From: an uncultured Bacteroidales bacterium
GTDB taxonomy: Bacteria > Bacteroidota > Bacteroidia > Bacteroidales > UBA932
Reading direction: 5' to 3'
Length of the DNA stretch: 13,473 bases
Assembly: GCA_902491795.1 (NCBI GenBank)
Contig: CABUIX010000058.1
Span: 1 to 13,473, forward strand
Under the pieces are notes generated by a model. That model made no database searches, had not been told where the DNA came from, and worked only from the letters and a program-made list of their open reading frames with translations. This document shows, in pieces, positions 6,353 to 12,742 of this stretch. A program made the translations under genes and the position numbers. Position 1 is the stretch's first letter, and every line of letters starts with the position of its first letter.

Positions 6353-6360
6353 TATCTTTG
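6353..6360 (+). promoter_or_regulatory. -7 element of the glycogen-synthase-like gene
   Basis: TATCTTTG on the plus strand, an exact TAnnTTTG match, ending only 5 bases before the ATG at 6366. If used, the transcript is leaderless or nearly so. The -33 element is not evident in the A-rich upstream sequence. Confidence 0.6.
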
Positions 6361-6365
6361 TAAAC

Positions 6366-7187
6366 ATGAGCGACGTCAAGAAAAAAATACTTTTCGTCAA
6401 CTCCGAGATATTCCCGTATCTTCCGGAGTCGCACATATCCAAGATCGGAAGAGCTCTTCCGCAAGGCGTGCAGGAGCGCAAACGCGAGATAAGATCCTTC
6501 ATGCCGAGATACGGCTGCATCAACGAGCGCAAGAACCAGCTCCATGAAGTCATCCGCCTCTCCGGAATGAACATAATCATCGACGACCTTGACCGCCCGC
6601 TCATAATCAAAGTGGCCTCGATCTCGGCGGCAAGGATACAGGTCTACTTCATAGACAACGACGACTATTTCCGCCGCAAGCAGACTTTCCGCGACGCCGA
6701 TGGAAACTTCTTCCCGGACAACGACGAACGGGCCATCTTTTTTGCAAGAGGAGTCCTTGAGACCGTGAAGAAGCTGCGCTGGGCCCCGGATGTCATCCAC
6801 TGCCAGGGATGGATATCGCACCTTGTTCCCGTCTACCTTAAAAAGGCATACAAGGATGACCCCATCTTTTCCGAAAGCCGCATTGTGCTCTCCCTGTATG
6901 ACGACACCCCTGCCGAATGCTTCTCCGACAAATTCGACGAGAAGGCATGTTTCGGCAGCATCACCCCGGAAGACATCCCGCTTCTGTCCGGTCATCCGGA
7001 TGGCATAAAACTTGCTCAAACAGCCGCACAGTACTCGGACGGAATCATATTCGGCTCCGAAAACGTTGACGACCGGATTTCCGGTTTCTGCGCCGAACTC
7101 GGGCTGCCGCTTCTCAAATACAACGGATCCTCATACGAAGACGGCAGTTACATTGACGAGTACTGCAGCTTTTATGACAAACTTTAA
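6366..7187 (+). CDS. Truncated glycogen/starch synthase-like protein (GT5 N-terminal domain only)
   Basis: A 273-residue protein resembling only the N-terminal Rossmann half of GT5 glycogen/starch synthases. It starts with KKILFVNSEIFPYLP, as these enzymes do, and has WAPDVIHCQGW (139-149) where the family has PDVVHxHDW. The GT-B C-terminal domain with its nucleotide-sugar and catalytic residues is absent; full enzymes are about 470 residues or more. The glycine-rich KxGGL substrate motif near the N-terminus is replaced by SHISKIGRALPQ. Glycogen synthase activity is therefore doubtful, though databases often give that name. Short homologues of this kind next to a DUF4270 gene are common in Bacteroidales. 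The stop is 1 base before the DUF4270 start, so the two genes are co-transcribed and probably linked in function. Confidence 0.82.
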   Translation: MSDVKKKILFVNSEIFPYLPESHISKIGRALPQGVQERKREIRSFMPRYGCINERKNQLHEVIRLSGMNIIIDDLDRPLIIKVASISAARIQVYFIDNDDYFRRKQTFRDADGNFFPDNDERAIFFARGVLETVKKLRWAPDVIHCQGWISHLVPVYLKKAYKDDPIFSESRIVLSLYDDTPAECFSDKFDEKACFGSITPEDIPLLSGHPDGIKLAQTAAQYSDGIIFGSENVDDRISGFCAELGLPLLKYNGSSYEDGSYIDEYCSFYDKL

Positions 7188-7188
7188 G

Positions 7189-8850
7189 ATGAAGAAAAGC
7201 ATACTTGCGCTGGCGGCAGCATTGTTCTGCTGCATCTCCTGCATTGAAACCAACTACGGGATAGGGTCAAACCTGATGCCGGGGAACCAGATATACAAAA
7301 TCTTCACCAAGTCAATCCCCATCGAGGACATCTCAATGGAAACGGCCGACAGTCTTTCGGGCTACTCATCCACAAGGATAACCATAGGGGCCATAAGAGA
7401 TGACACTTTCGGCCTGGGTACCAGATCCTGCGCCCTTACCCTTATCCCTCTGTTCCAGGACAGCCTCGAACTCGGCAAGAATCCGGTTTTCGAAAGTTTT
7501 CACTTTGCCGCGGCAAAAGACACCGTATCCGTAAGCAGGCCGAACCAGGAAAGGATATTCCAGACATTCAACGTGTACGAACTCGCGAAACCCCTGGATC
7601 CAAGCGTAAATTTCGACTGTAACCTGAGCGTGGAACACCTGGACAAGAGCATTGCAAAAAGTTCCGTGATATACACAGGAGACGACTCTCTCTCGTTCAA
7701 CTTCACACAGGAATTCGGGCAGAAATACCTTGACGAACTTTCGAAGAACAAGCTCAACGACATTGACAGCTACCTTGAGAAATGCCCCGGCATCTACATA
7801 GAGGCGGCAGAGCCGGCCGGTGACGGAGGGAGAATCAACATGTTTGAACTTCAGCTAGGATACAACAGCGACTATCAATATATTGAAGGAAACTACGCAA
7901 GGCTGCGGTACTCTGCTGAATTCGACGGAGAAAGGAAGGACACTACCCTGATGTTCTACTATGGAGCCACCGACTTCTATGACATAGATTCGCTGTTCAC
8001 TCATTCAGGAAAAGGCAGCTTCCCGCAGTACAGTCTCAACCTCACATCACAGGACACGAGACAGCTGGAAGGCAAGGCAAAAGACAAAATATATGTAGAG
8101 GGCGGAGGCGGACTCAAGCCAAGGATTTCCGGAAAAACTCTCAAGGCCATGGCAGAGAAAGCCATAATCGAAGCCGGAGGCGACCCCAAGACTGCAGTCA
8201 TTAACAAGGCCAAGGTAGTGCTTCCGTTCGAATTTCCGGACGACTACAACGAAATGGACCACTGGCCTCAGATACTGTCACCTACGTGCAGGATAATCAC
8301 TGATCCGGACGAGGACGGCAACGGGGGCAACGCAAGTTTCGTAAGCCTTACCGACACAAGTGACGAGAACGTCGACCAGGGAGATGTAAACCGCTCTACG
8401 CTCGTCTACTCCCCCGACATCACATACCATGTCCAGTCCCTGCTGAAAATCGACGAAAGCGACGAATCGGCACTGCAGACACAGAGACTGAAAAACGGTT
8501 CCTACGACGTATGGTTCCTGATAATGGCCAACGAGGTGACCGTAACCACAAGTTCAGGATCGTCCGACATGAGCGAGCTGTACAATTATCTCGCTTACCA
8601 GAGCTACTACAACGACATGTACGGATACGGAAGCTACGGCGGATATTCGGACTATTACTCAAACTACTACACCTACGCCATGATGGCAGCCATGTACTCA
8701 AGCAGTACAACCACGGAGAGCGTTACGGTGACACTCGACAAGGACCGGTACTACAATGCCGTTCTCAATGGACCGGACAACGGAGACGAGAGCAAGGTGC
8801 CGCATCTCGAACTCACGTTCGCAATCCCCTCCGAAGAACCTGAAGAATAA
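7189..8850 (+). CDS. DUF4270 family lipoprotein
   Basis: A 553-residue secreted protein of the DUF4270 family, known from Bacteroidota and of unproven function. The N-terminus MKKSILALAAALFCCISC looks like a lipoprotein signal with acylated Cys18. The mature part begins near IGSNLMP, typical of the family, and continues as a beta-rich domain. Residues 465-503 are remarkably tyrosine-rich (15 Tyr in 39), with Gly, Ser, Asn and Met, before a final strand region ending in acidic residues. I chose the ATG at 7189, 1 base after the upstream stop; an in-frame ATG at 7174 within the upstream gene would add five residues. It is the second gene of a two-gene operon, closed by the hairpin at 8856-8882. 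No catalytic motif is visible. Confidence 0.85.
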   Translation: MKKSILALAAALFCCISCIETNYGIGSNLMPGNQIYKIFTKSIPIEDISMETADSLSGYSSTRITIGAIRDDTFGLGTRSCALTLIPLFQDSLELGKNPVFESFHFAAAKDTVSVSRPNQERIFQTFNVYELAKPLDPSVNFDCNLSVEHLDKSIAKSSVIYTGDDSLSFNFTQEFGQKYLDELSKNKLNDIDSYLEKCPGIYIEAAEPAGDGGRINMFELQLGYNSDYQYIEGNYARLRYSAEFDGERKDTTLMFYYGATDFYDIDSLFTHSGKGSFPQYSLNLTSQDTRQLEGKAKDKIYVEGGGGLKPRISGKTLKAMAEKAIIEAGGDPKTAVINKAKVVLPFEFPDDYNEMDHWPQILSPTCRIITDPDEDGNGGNASFVSLTDTSDENVDQGDVNRSTLVYSPDITYHVQSLLKIDESDESALQTQRLKNGSYDVWFLIMANEVTVTTSSGSSDMSELYNYLAYQSYYNDMYGYGSYGGYSDYYSNYYTYAMMAAMYSSSTTTESVTVTLDKDRYYNAVLNGPDNGDESKVPHLELTFAIPSEEPEE

Positions 8851-8855
8851 AAAAT

Positions 8856-8882
8856 AAGGCTGGCCCGAAAGGTCAGCCTTTT
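8856..8882. terminator. Bidirectional intrinsic terminator between DUF4270 gene and acpP
   Basis: AAGGCTGGCC and GGTCAGCCTT form a 10-bp stem with one G-U wobble around the loop CGAAA. On the plus strand it is followed by TTTT. On the minus strand the following sequence is ATTTTTTATT. It lies between two convergent stops and can serve both genes. Confidence 0.88.
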
Positions 8883-8908
8883 AAATTCATTGCTTTGAAG
8901 GGATAATC

Positions 8909-9154
8909 TTATGCGCCAAGCTTCTCGGCAACCTTGTCGACAGCATCCTTTACGGTTGCAATTGCGCTGGTCTCATCATCAGGGATCTTGATGCCGAATA
9001 CCTTCTCAAACTCCATAAGGAGTTCTACGGTATCGAGAGAATCAGCTCCGAGGTCGTTTGTGAAGTTTGCGGTCTCGGTAACCTCTGAAGGTTCAACACC
9101 GAGCTTGTCCACGATAATTCCTTTTACTTTTTCCAGAATTTCTGCGCGATCCAT
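8909..9154 (-). CDS. acpP: Acyl carrier protein
   Basis: An 81-residue acidic acyl carrier protein that carries growing acyl chains as thioesters in type II fatty-acid synthesis and donates acyl groups for lipid A and phospholipids. The attachment motif GADSLDTVELLMEFE is intact, with Ser39 as the 4'-phosphopantetheine site. The acidic helix II and the length are typical. The gene stands alone. It has its own promoter about 50 bases upstream and a terminator just downstream. In many bacteria, Bacteroides included, fabF follows acpP, and it is not here. Confidence 0.96.
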   Translation of the reverse strand: MDRAEILEKVKGIIVDKLGVEPSEVTETANFTNDLGADSLDTVELLMEFEKVFGIKIPDDETSAIATVKDAVDKVAEKLGA

Positions 9155-9199
9155 AACTTTAGATATTTAAGTTTATTAGTACAAAATCATCCGTAAAAA

Positions 9200-9211
9200 A
9201 CTTTGCAAAGT
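9200..9211. repeat. Perfect 12-bp palindrome at the acpP promoter
   Basis: ACTTTGCAAAGT is a perfect palindrome that overlaps the -7 box of the acpP promoter and the likely start point. A second symmetric element, GGAAAA-A-TTTTCC, lies in the spacer at 9214-9226. Both could be operator sites for a regulator of lipid synthesis, but part of the symmetry is forced by the TTTGC of the -7 element. Confidence 0.4.
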
Positions 9212-9237
9212 AAGGAAAAATTTTCCAAATCTCCAAA
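9206..9237 (-). promoter_or_regulatory. Probable promoter of acpP
   Basis: On the minus strand TTTG (9237-9234), a 20-base spacer, then TTACTTTG (9213-9206). This is the Bacteroidetes promoter layout with one mismatch in the -7 box. The predicted leader is about 45 bases. It shows that acpP is transcribed separately from pnuC, whose stop is about 10 bases further upstream. Confidence 0.6.
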
Positions 9238-9248
9238 AACCGGGCAAA

Positions 9249-9986
9249 CTATTGAGTCTCTGTGTTTTGCGAGCTCAATTTAAGCCAAATGCGCAGTCCG
9301 TTGAGCGAATTAAGGAGGTAAAATCCATACTTTATGGCATAAATGAAGGCATAATCGGAATCAGAAGATCCGGAAAGCGTCGCAACCCACATCACGACAG
9401 AGGCCACATTGACCCCGATCCAGAAAATCCATTGTTCCATATAGGCCGTGGACATAAGCAGCTGACCGATTATGTTGCACACGGTCGAAAAGGCGTCCAT
9501 GAAAACGGCCAGTTTGACGACTGAAGCGGCATCCTTCTCGCCAAGATGGAGCAGGATAAAATATGTAGCCACCAGGCCGGCGAGAAACAGTCCGCTCCAT
9601 ATTAGCCTCTGCCGCCAATTCAGCCTTCTGGCCTTGATGCCATGCCCCGACGAAGCCCCGCGGCGCCTCCACTGCCAGAACCCGATGAACTGCATAGGGA
9701 GAAAATATGCAAGGTGAAGCGCACCGTTTCCGTAGTTGTGGCTCATGAAGCACATCACGCCATAAATGGAGACATCGAAAATCCCGAAAAGGAAAGTCAA
9801 TATCTTGGCATTCGCGGAACATACAGTGCTGAGCACGCCCATAAGCGACCCGAAAGCCGCAACAAGAAGCATGACGGCGCCGGAATTGTCCTGCGACAGC
9901 TGGACAGCGGTGGCGGCAATCATGACAAGTGTCATTCCCCCAAGAATGAACACATTGAACCATTTGTTGAATTTGTCGTTATTCAT
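9249..9986 (-). CDS. pnuC: Nicotinamide riboside transporter PnuC
   Basis: A 245-residue membrane protein of the PnuC family, which moves nicotinamide riboside (in related members other vitamins) by facilitated diffusion for NAD salvage. About seven hydrophobic segments are visible (near 12-30, 38-57, 63-81, 88-105, 128-146, 168-202 and 213-236). FWQW at 103-106 and EQWIFWIGVN (184-193) match conserved family positions. The family also includes thiamine and riboflavin carriers, so the substrate is inferred; no riboswitch precedes it. The ATG lies inside the end of uvrC (8-base overlap), so it is translated from the thioredoxin / uvrC transcript. A role in repair is not implied. Confidence 0.88.
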   Translation of the reverse strand: MNNDKFNKWFNVFILGGMTLVMIAATAVQLSQDNSGAVMLLVAAFGSLMGVLSTVCSANAKILTFLFGIFDVSIYGVMCFMSHNYGNGALHLAYFLPMQFIGFWQWRRRGASSGHGIKARRLNWRQRLIWSGLFLAGLVATYFILLHLGEKDAASVVKLAVFMDAFSTVCNIIGQLLMSTAYMEQWIFWIGVNVASVVMWVATLSGSSDSDYAFIYAIKYGFYLLNSLNGLRIWLKLSSQNTETQ

Positions 9987-11796
9987 CGGTGTTCACGTTG
10001 CTGGTTCCGGCTTCAAGACTGCTGCGGATTCTTGCGGCAAGGACAGGCCCAACGAGCTTGGCCAAATCTTCCTCAGAGGCTGAAGCAATCCTGGCTACAC
10101 TCCCGAAATGCATCAGCAGCCGCTGTTCAGTCTGCTCTCCCACTCCCTTGATTTCCATAAGGGCCGAGTGCACTGCTCCCTTACTGCGCAATGAGCGGTG
10201 GAAGGTAATGCCAAAGCGGTGCGCTTCATCCCTTATGCGCTGCAACAGCTTGAGAGCCTGTGAATTCCTGTCGATAAACATTGGATACGGATCTCCGACC
10301 CTTATCACCTCTTCAAGCCTCTTCGCCAGGCCTATCACGGTAAGCTTGTCCTGAATTCCCAATTCACACAGAGCCTGCCACGCGAAATCAAGCTGGCCCT
10401 TGCCTCCATCGATCACAACAAGCTGAGGCAAGTCTTCAGGATTTTCCTCAAGCATCCTCGAATATCTTCTGTTCACTACCTCCTTCATGGACGCATAGTC
10501 ATTGGCTCCCACGACCGTCTTTATCTTGAACTTGCGGTAATCCTTCTTCGACGGTTCTCCGTTTCGGAACACAACGCACGAAGCCACCGGATATGTGCCC
10601 TGAATGTTGGAATTGTCAAAACACTCCATATGGACCGGAAGATCCTTCATGCCGATGGCCTTGCGCAGTTCCTCAAGCACTGCCGCACGGTATTCGTCGG
10701 GATTGGTGTGCTCGCGCTGGCGCAGCGAATTGAACCGGTATTCCTTGGCGTTCTTGGCACTGAGTTCGAGAAGGGCAAGCTTTTCACCGCGAACTGGTAT
10801 TCTGAACTGCACTCCATCCATTTTCACGTCCGGAAGGAAGGGGACAAGCACCTCACGGCTCAAGGCCCCGAACTTTGAATTGATTTCGGCAATGAATTCA
10901 CTGAGCACCGAAGCCTGCTCCTCCTCTATGTTCATCTTGAATCCGAGATTCAGCGACTGGATTATCGCACCGCCACGAATCCTGAGAAAATTGCCGAAAG
11001 CCTCAAGTCCGTCGAAAACGAGAGAGAAGACATCCACGTCCCTGTCGCCCGCGGAAGTGATTATGGACTTGGCATAGTGCTGCTGGAGCGAGTTTATCCT
11101 GTCCTTGTAGAACTGGGCTGTCTCAAAATCCAGCCTGTCGGCCGCCTCCGACATGCAAGTCTTGTAATTTCGCAGAATTTCATTCACCCCGCCGCTCAGA
11201 AGACGGACAATCTCCTCAATCATGGCGGAGTACTCCTGCCTGCTGATTCCTCCCACGCAACAGCCGCGGCAACGCCCGAGGTGCATGTCGAGACAGGGCC
11301 GGAACTTGTGGCGAAGGACAGCATCCGAGGTTATCTTGTAGTTGCAAGAGCGGACAGGATAATTGGCCCGGAAGAATTCCAGCAGAGCCTTCGCGTGCAT
11401 CACGGAACTGTAAGGGCCGAAATATCTGGAGCCGTTCCGCACCACCCTGCGCGTAAGGAACACCTTCGGAAACTCGTCCGCCGTCACACAAATCCAGGGA
11501 TAGGTCTTCGAGTCCTTGAGCAGGATGTTGTAACGGGGTTTGTACTGCTTGATGAGATTGTTCTCAAGAAGCAGCGCGTCGGCCTCGGAGTCAACCACCG
11601 AATACTGCACGTCGGCAATCTTCGAAACAAGAACCCGGGTCTTTGCCGTGAGCCTTTCAGGATCAACAAAATACTGTGCGACCCTCTTGTTCAGGTCTTT
11701 TGCCTTGCCTACATAAATGACCGTTCCCTCGGAGTCATAATAACGGTAGACCCCGGGGGAATGCGGCAACAATGATATTTTCTCCTTAACGTCCAA
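9979..11796 (-). CDS. uvrC: Excinuclease ABC subunit C
   Basis: UvrC, 605 aa, makes both incisions flanking a lesion bound by UvrB in nucleotide excision repair. Domains in order: a GIY-YIG nuclease for the 3' cut (GVYRYYD at 15-21, VIYVGKAKDLNKRV at 26-39); a cysteine cluster able to hold an Fe-S cluster (C151, C168, C176, C180); a UVR UvrB-binding motif (about 212-244); an RNase H-like nuclease for the 5' cut (ECFDNSNIQG at 391-400, VVIDGGKGQLD at 460-470); and tandem helix-hairpin-helix motifs (about 545-592). The length is normal. The start is TTG at 11796: a stop codon lies four codons upstream and no ATG is near. The start overlaps the thioredoxin gene by 11 bases, suggesting translational coupling. 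Confidence 0.97.
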   Translation of the reverse strand: MDVKEKISLLPHSPGVYRYYDSEGTVIYVGKAKDLNKRVAQYFVDPERLTAKTRVLVSKIADVQYSVVDSEADALLLENNLIKQYKPRYNILLKDSKTYPWICVTADEFPKVFLTRRVVRNGSRYFGPYSSVMHAKALLEFFRANYPVRSCNYKITSDAVLRHKFRPCLDMHLGRCRGCCVGGISRQEYSAMIEEIVRLLSGGVNEILRNYKTCMSEAADRLDFETAQFYKDRINSLQQHYAKSIITSAGDRDVDVFSLVFDGLEAFGNFLRIRGGAIIQSLNLGFKMNIEEEQASVLSEFIAEINSKFGALSREVLVPFLPDVKMDGVQFRIPVRGEKLALLELSAKNAKEYRFNSLRQREHTNPDEYRAAVLEELRKAIGMKDLPVHMECFDNSNIQGTYPVASCVVFRNGEPSKKDYRKFKIKTVVGANDYASMKEVVNRRYSRMLEENPEDLPQLVVIDGGKGQLDFAWQALCELGIQDKLTVIGLAKRLEEVIRVGDPYPMFIDRNSQALKLLQRIRDEAHRFGITFHRSLRSKGAVHSALMEIKGVGEQTEQRLLMHFGSVARIASASEEDLAKLVGPVLAARIRSSLEAGTSNVNTDE

Positions 11797-12628
11797 GAGC
11801 CTCGGCTACGGCAGCCTCGATATCCTCTCCTCTGAGATCACGCTTGAGGATGGTTCCGTCAGGGCCGAAAAGAATGATATGGGGAATGCCCTCAATGCCA
11901 TAGAGATCAGTGGGAACCTGCTGTGCATTGATGATCTGGCTCCATACCACGCCATGTTCCTTGGCAGCGACCTTGGTGTCCTCGGGATCATCCCATACGG
12001 CAATGCTCAGCACGTCGAAATCGTCTCCCTTGTATTTCTCGTAAACGGAAGCGATGTTGGGGAGTTCCTGCTTGCAGGGGCCGCACCAGCTTGCCCAGAA
12101 GTCAACGAGGACATACTTGCCCTTGCCGACATAGTCAGAAAGGCTTACGGTGCTTCCGAGAGAATCGGCAGGATCCTGAACGACGGTGAAATCAGTGAAC
12201 ATCTTTCCCTCAGCGGTCGCAGACTTGGCGCTAGACAGGGACACGAGCTGCTGCACATACTCGTCCTCGAGCGCAGCCCCCTCAAGAAGACCAAGGGCCT
12301 CCTCAAGCTGCTCGGCCTCAAGCAGGCCCGCAATATTCTGAAGCACGGTCACAGCCAGTTCCCCGGAAGGATACTTGCGGATCATTTCCAGGCCGTCCTT
12401 GGCCAGTTTGGAAGTTGTCTCGTCATAAACAGCCTGCATCTTCTCGTTCTTCTCGGCATCAGTGAGAGTAGAATCAGCCTGCATGGCAATCATCTCGTCA
12501 TTGAATTCATTGATCATTGTTTCGGTGCGGGCATTGTAGTCCTCAAGAGCCTTTTCCTCAGGGACCTGCTTGCATCCTGCAGCGAAAACGAGCAGCAGGG
12601 ACGCGGCAACAAACACTAACTTTTTCAT
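11786..12628 (-). CDS. TlpA-like thioredoxin-fold lipoprotein
   Basis: A 280-residue envelope thiol-disulfide protein. The N-terminus MKKLVFVAASLLLVFAAGC is a lipoprotein signal with Cys19 as the lipid site. Residues 20-140 form a charged, mostly helical region, followed by a TlpA/AhpC-type thioredoxin domain. The active site is WCGPC at 181-185, preceded by VLVDFWAS. The cis-proline motif is GIPH (P249). Such Bacteroidota proteins reduce disulfides of extracytoplasmic proteins or cytochrome precursors; the partner is unknown here. I chose the ATG at 12628 because it opens the signal; the upstream frame runs through the rpsC terminator. It heads an overlapping run with uvrC and pnuC. No clear promoter is visible. 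Confidence 0.9.
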   Translation of the reverse strand: MKKLVFVAASLLLVFAAGCKQVPEEKALEDYNARTETMINEFNDEMIAMQADSTLTDAEKNEKMQAVYDETTSKLAKDGLEMIRKYPSGELAVTVLQNIAGLLEAEQLEEALGLLEGAALEDEYVQQLVSLSSAKSATAEGKMFTDFTVVQDPADSLGSTVSLSDYVGKGKYVLVDFWASWCGPCKQELPNIASVYEKYKGDDFDVLSIAVWDDPEDTKVAAKEHGVVWSQIINAQQVPTDLYGIEGIPHIILFGPDGTILKRDLRGEDIEAAVAEALGR

Positions 12629-12687
12629 ATTAATCTGAATTTTGGAATTCTGTAAATGTTCGGGAGCACGAAGACTCCGCTTGAACC

Positions 12688-12720
12688 AAAAAGCCGGCTC
12701 CGCAACACGGAACCGGCCAT
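12688..12720 (-). terminator. Intrinsic terminator downstream of rpsC
   Basis: Read on the minus strand, GCCGGTTCCG and CGGAGCCGGC form a 10-bp GC-rich stem with one G-U wobble around TGTTG, followed by TTTTT. On the opposite strand the wobble becomes an A-C mismatch and there is no U-run, so it is directed against transcripts from rpsC. It begins about 25 bases after the rpsC stop, ending the upstream S10 operon here. Confidence 0.85.
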
Positions 12721-12742
12721 AAATATAGCAATTTTCCGCCAA

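Noticed and set aside
6330..7019. 229-codon minus-strand frame opposite the GT5-like gene
   Set aside because: It is the shadow of a gene with clear GT5 features on the plus strand and would start inside it without a promoter.
7012..7188. Upstream extension of the DUF4270 frame into the GT5-like gene
   Set aside because: It would overlap 176 bases of a real gene and bury the lipoprotein signal peptide.
9155..9248. Riboswitch or small RNA between acpP and pnuC
   Set aside because: The gap is downstream of pnuC, only 94 bases long, and is explained by the acpP promoter; no conserved riboswitch core is visible.
11077..11775. 232-codon plus-strand frame inside uvrC
   Set aside because: It is antisense to conserved GIY-YIG and UVR coding sequence; no family resemblance.
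11879..12619. 246-codon open frame opposite the thioredoxin gene
   Set aside because: It is fully antisense to a gene with clear WCGPC and lipoprotein features; its composition mirrors that gene and it has no motif or promoter.
12629..12742. Upstream extension of the thioredoxin frame by 38 codons
   Set aside because: It runs through the rpsC terminator hairpin, and the true start is marked by the lipoprotein signal at 12628.
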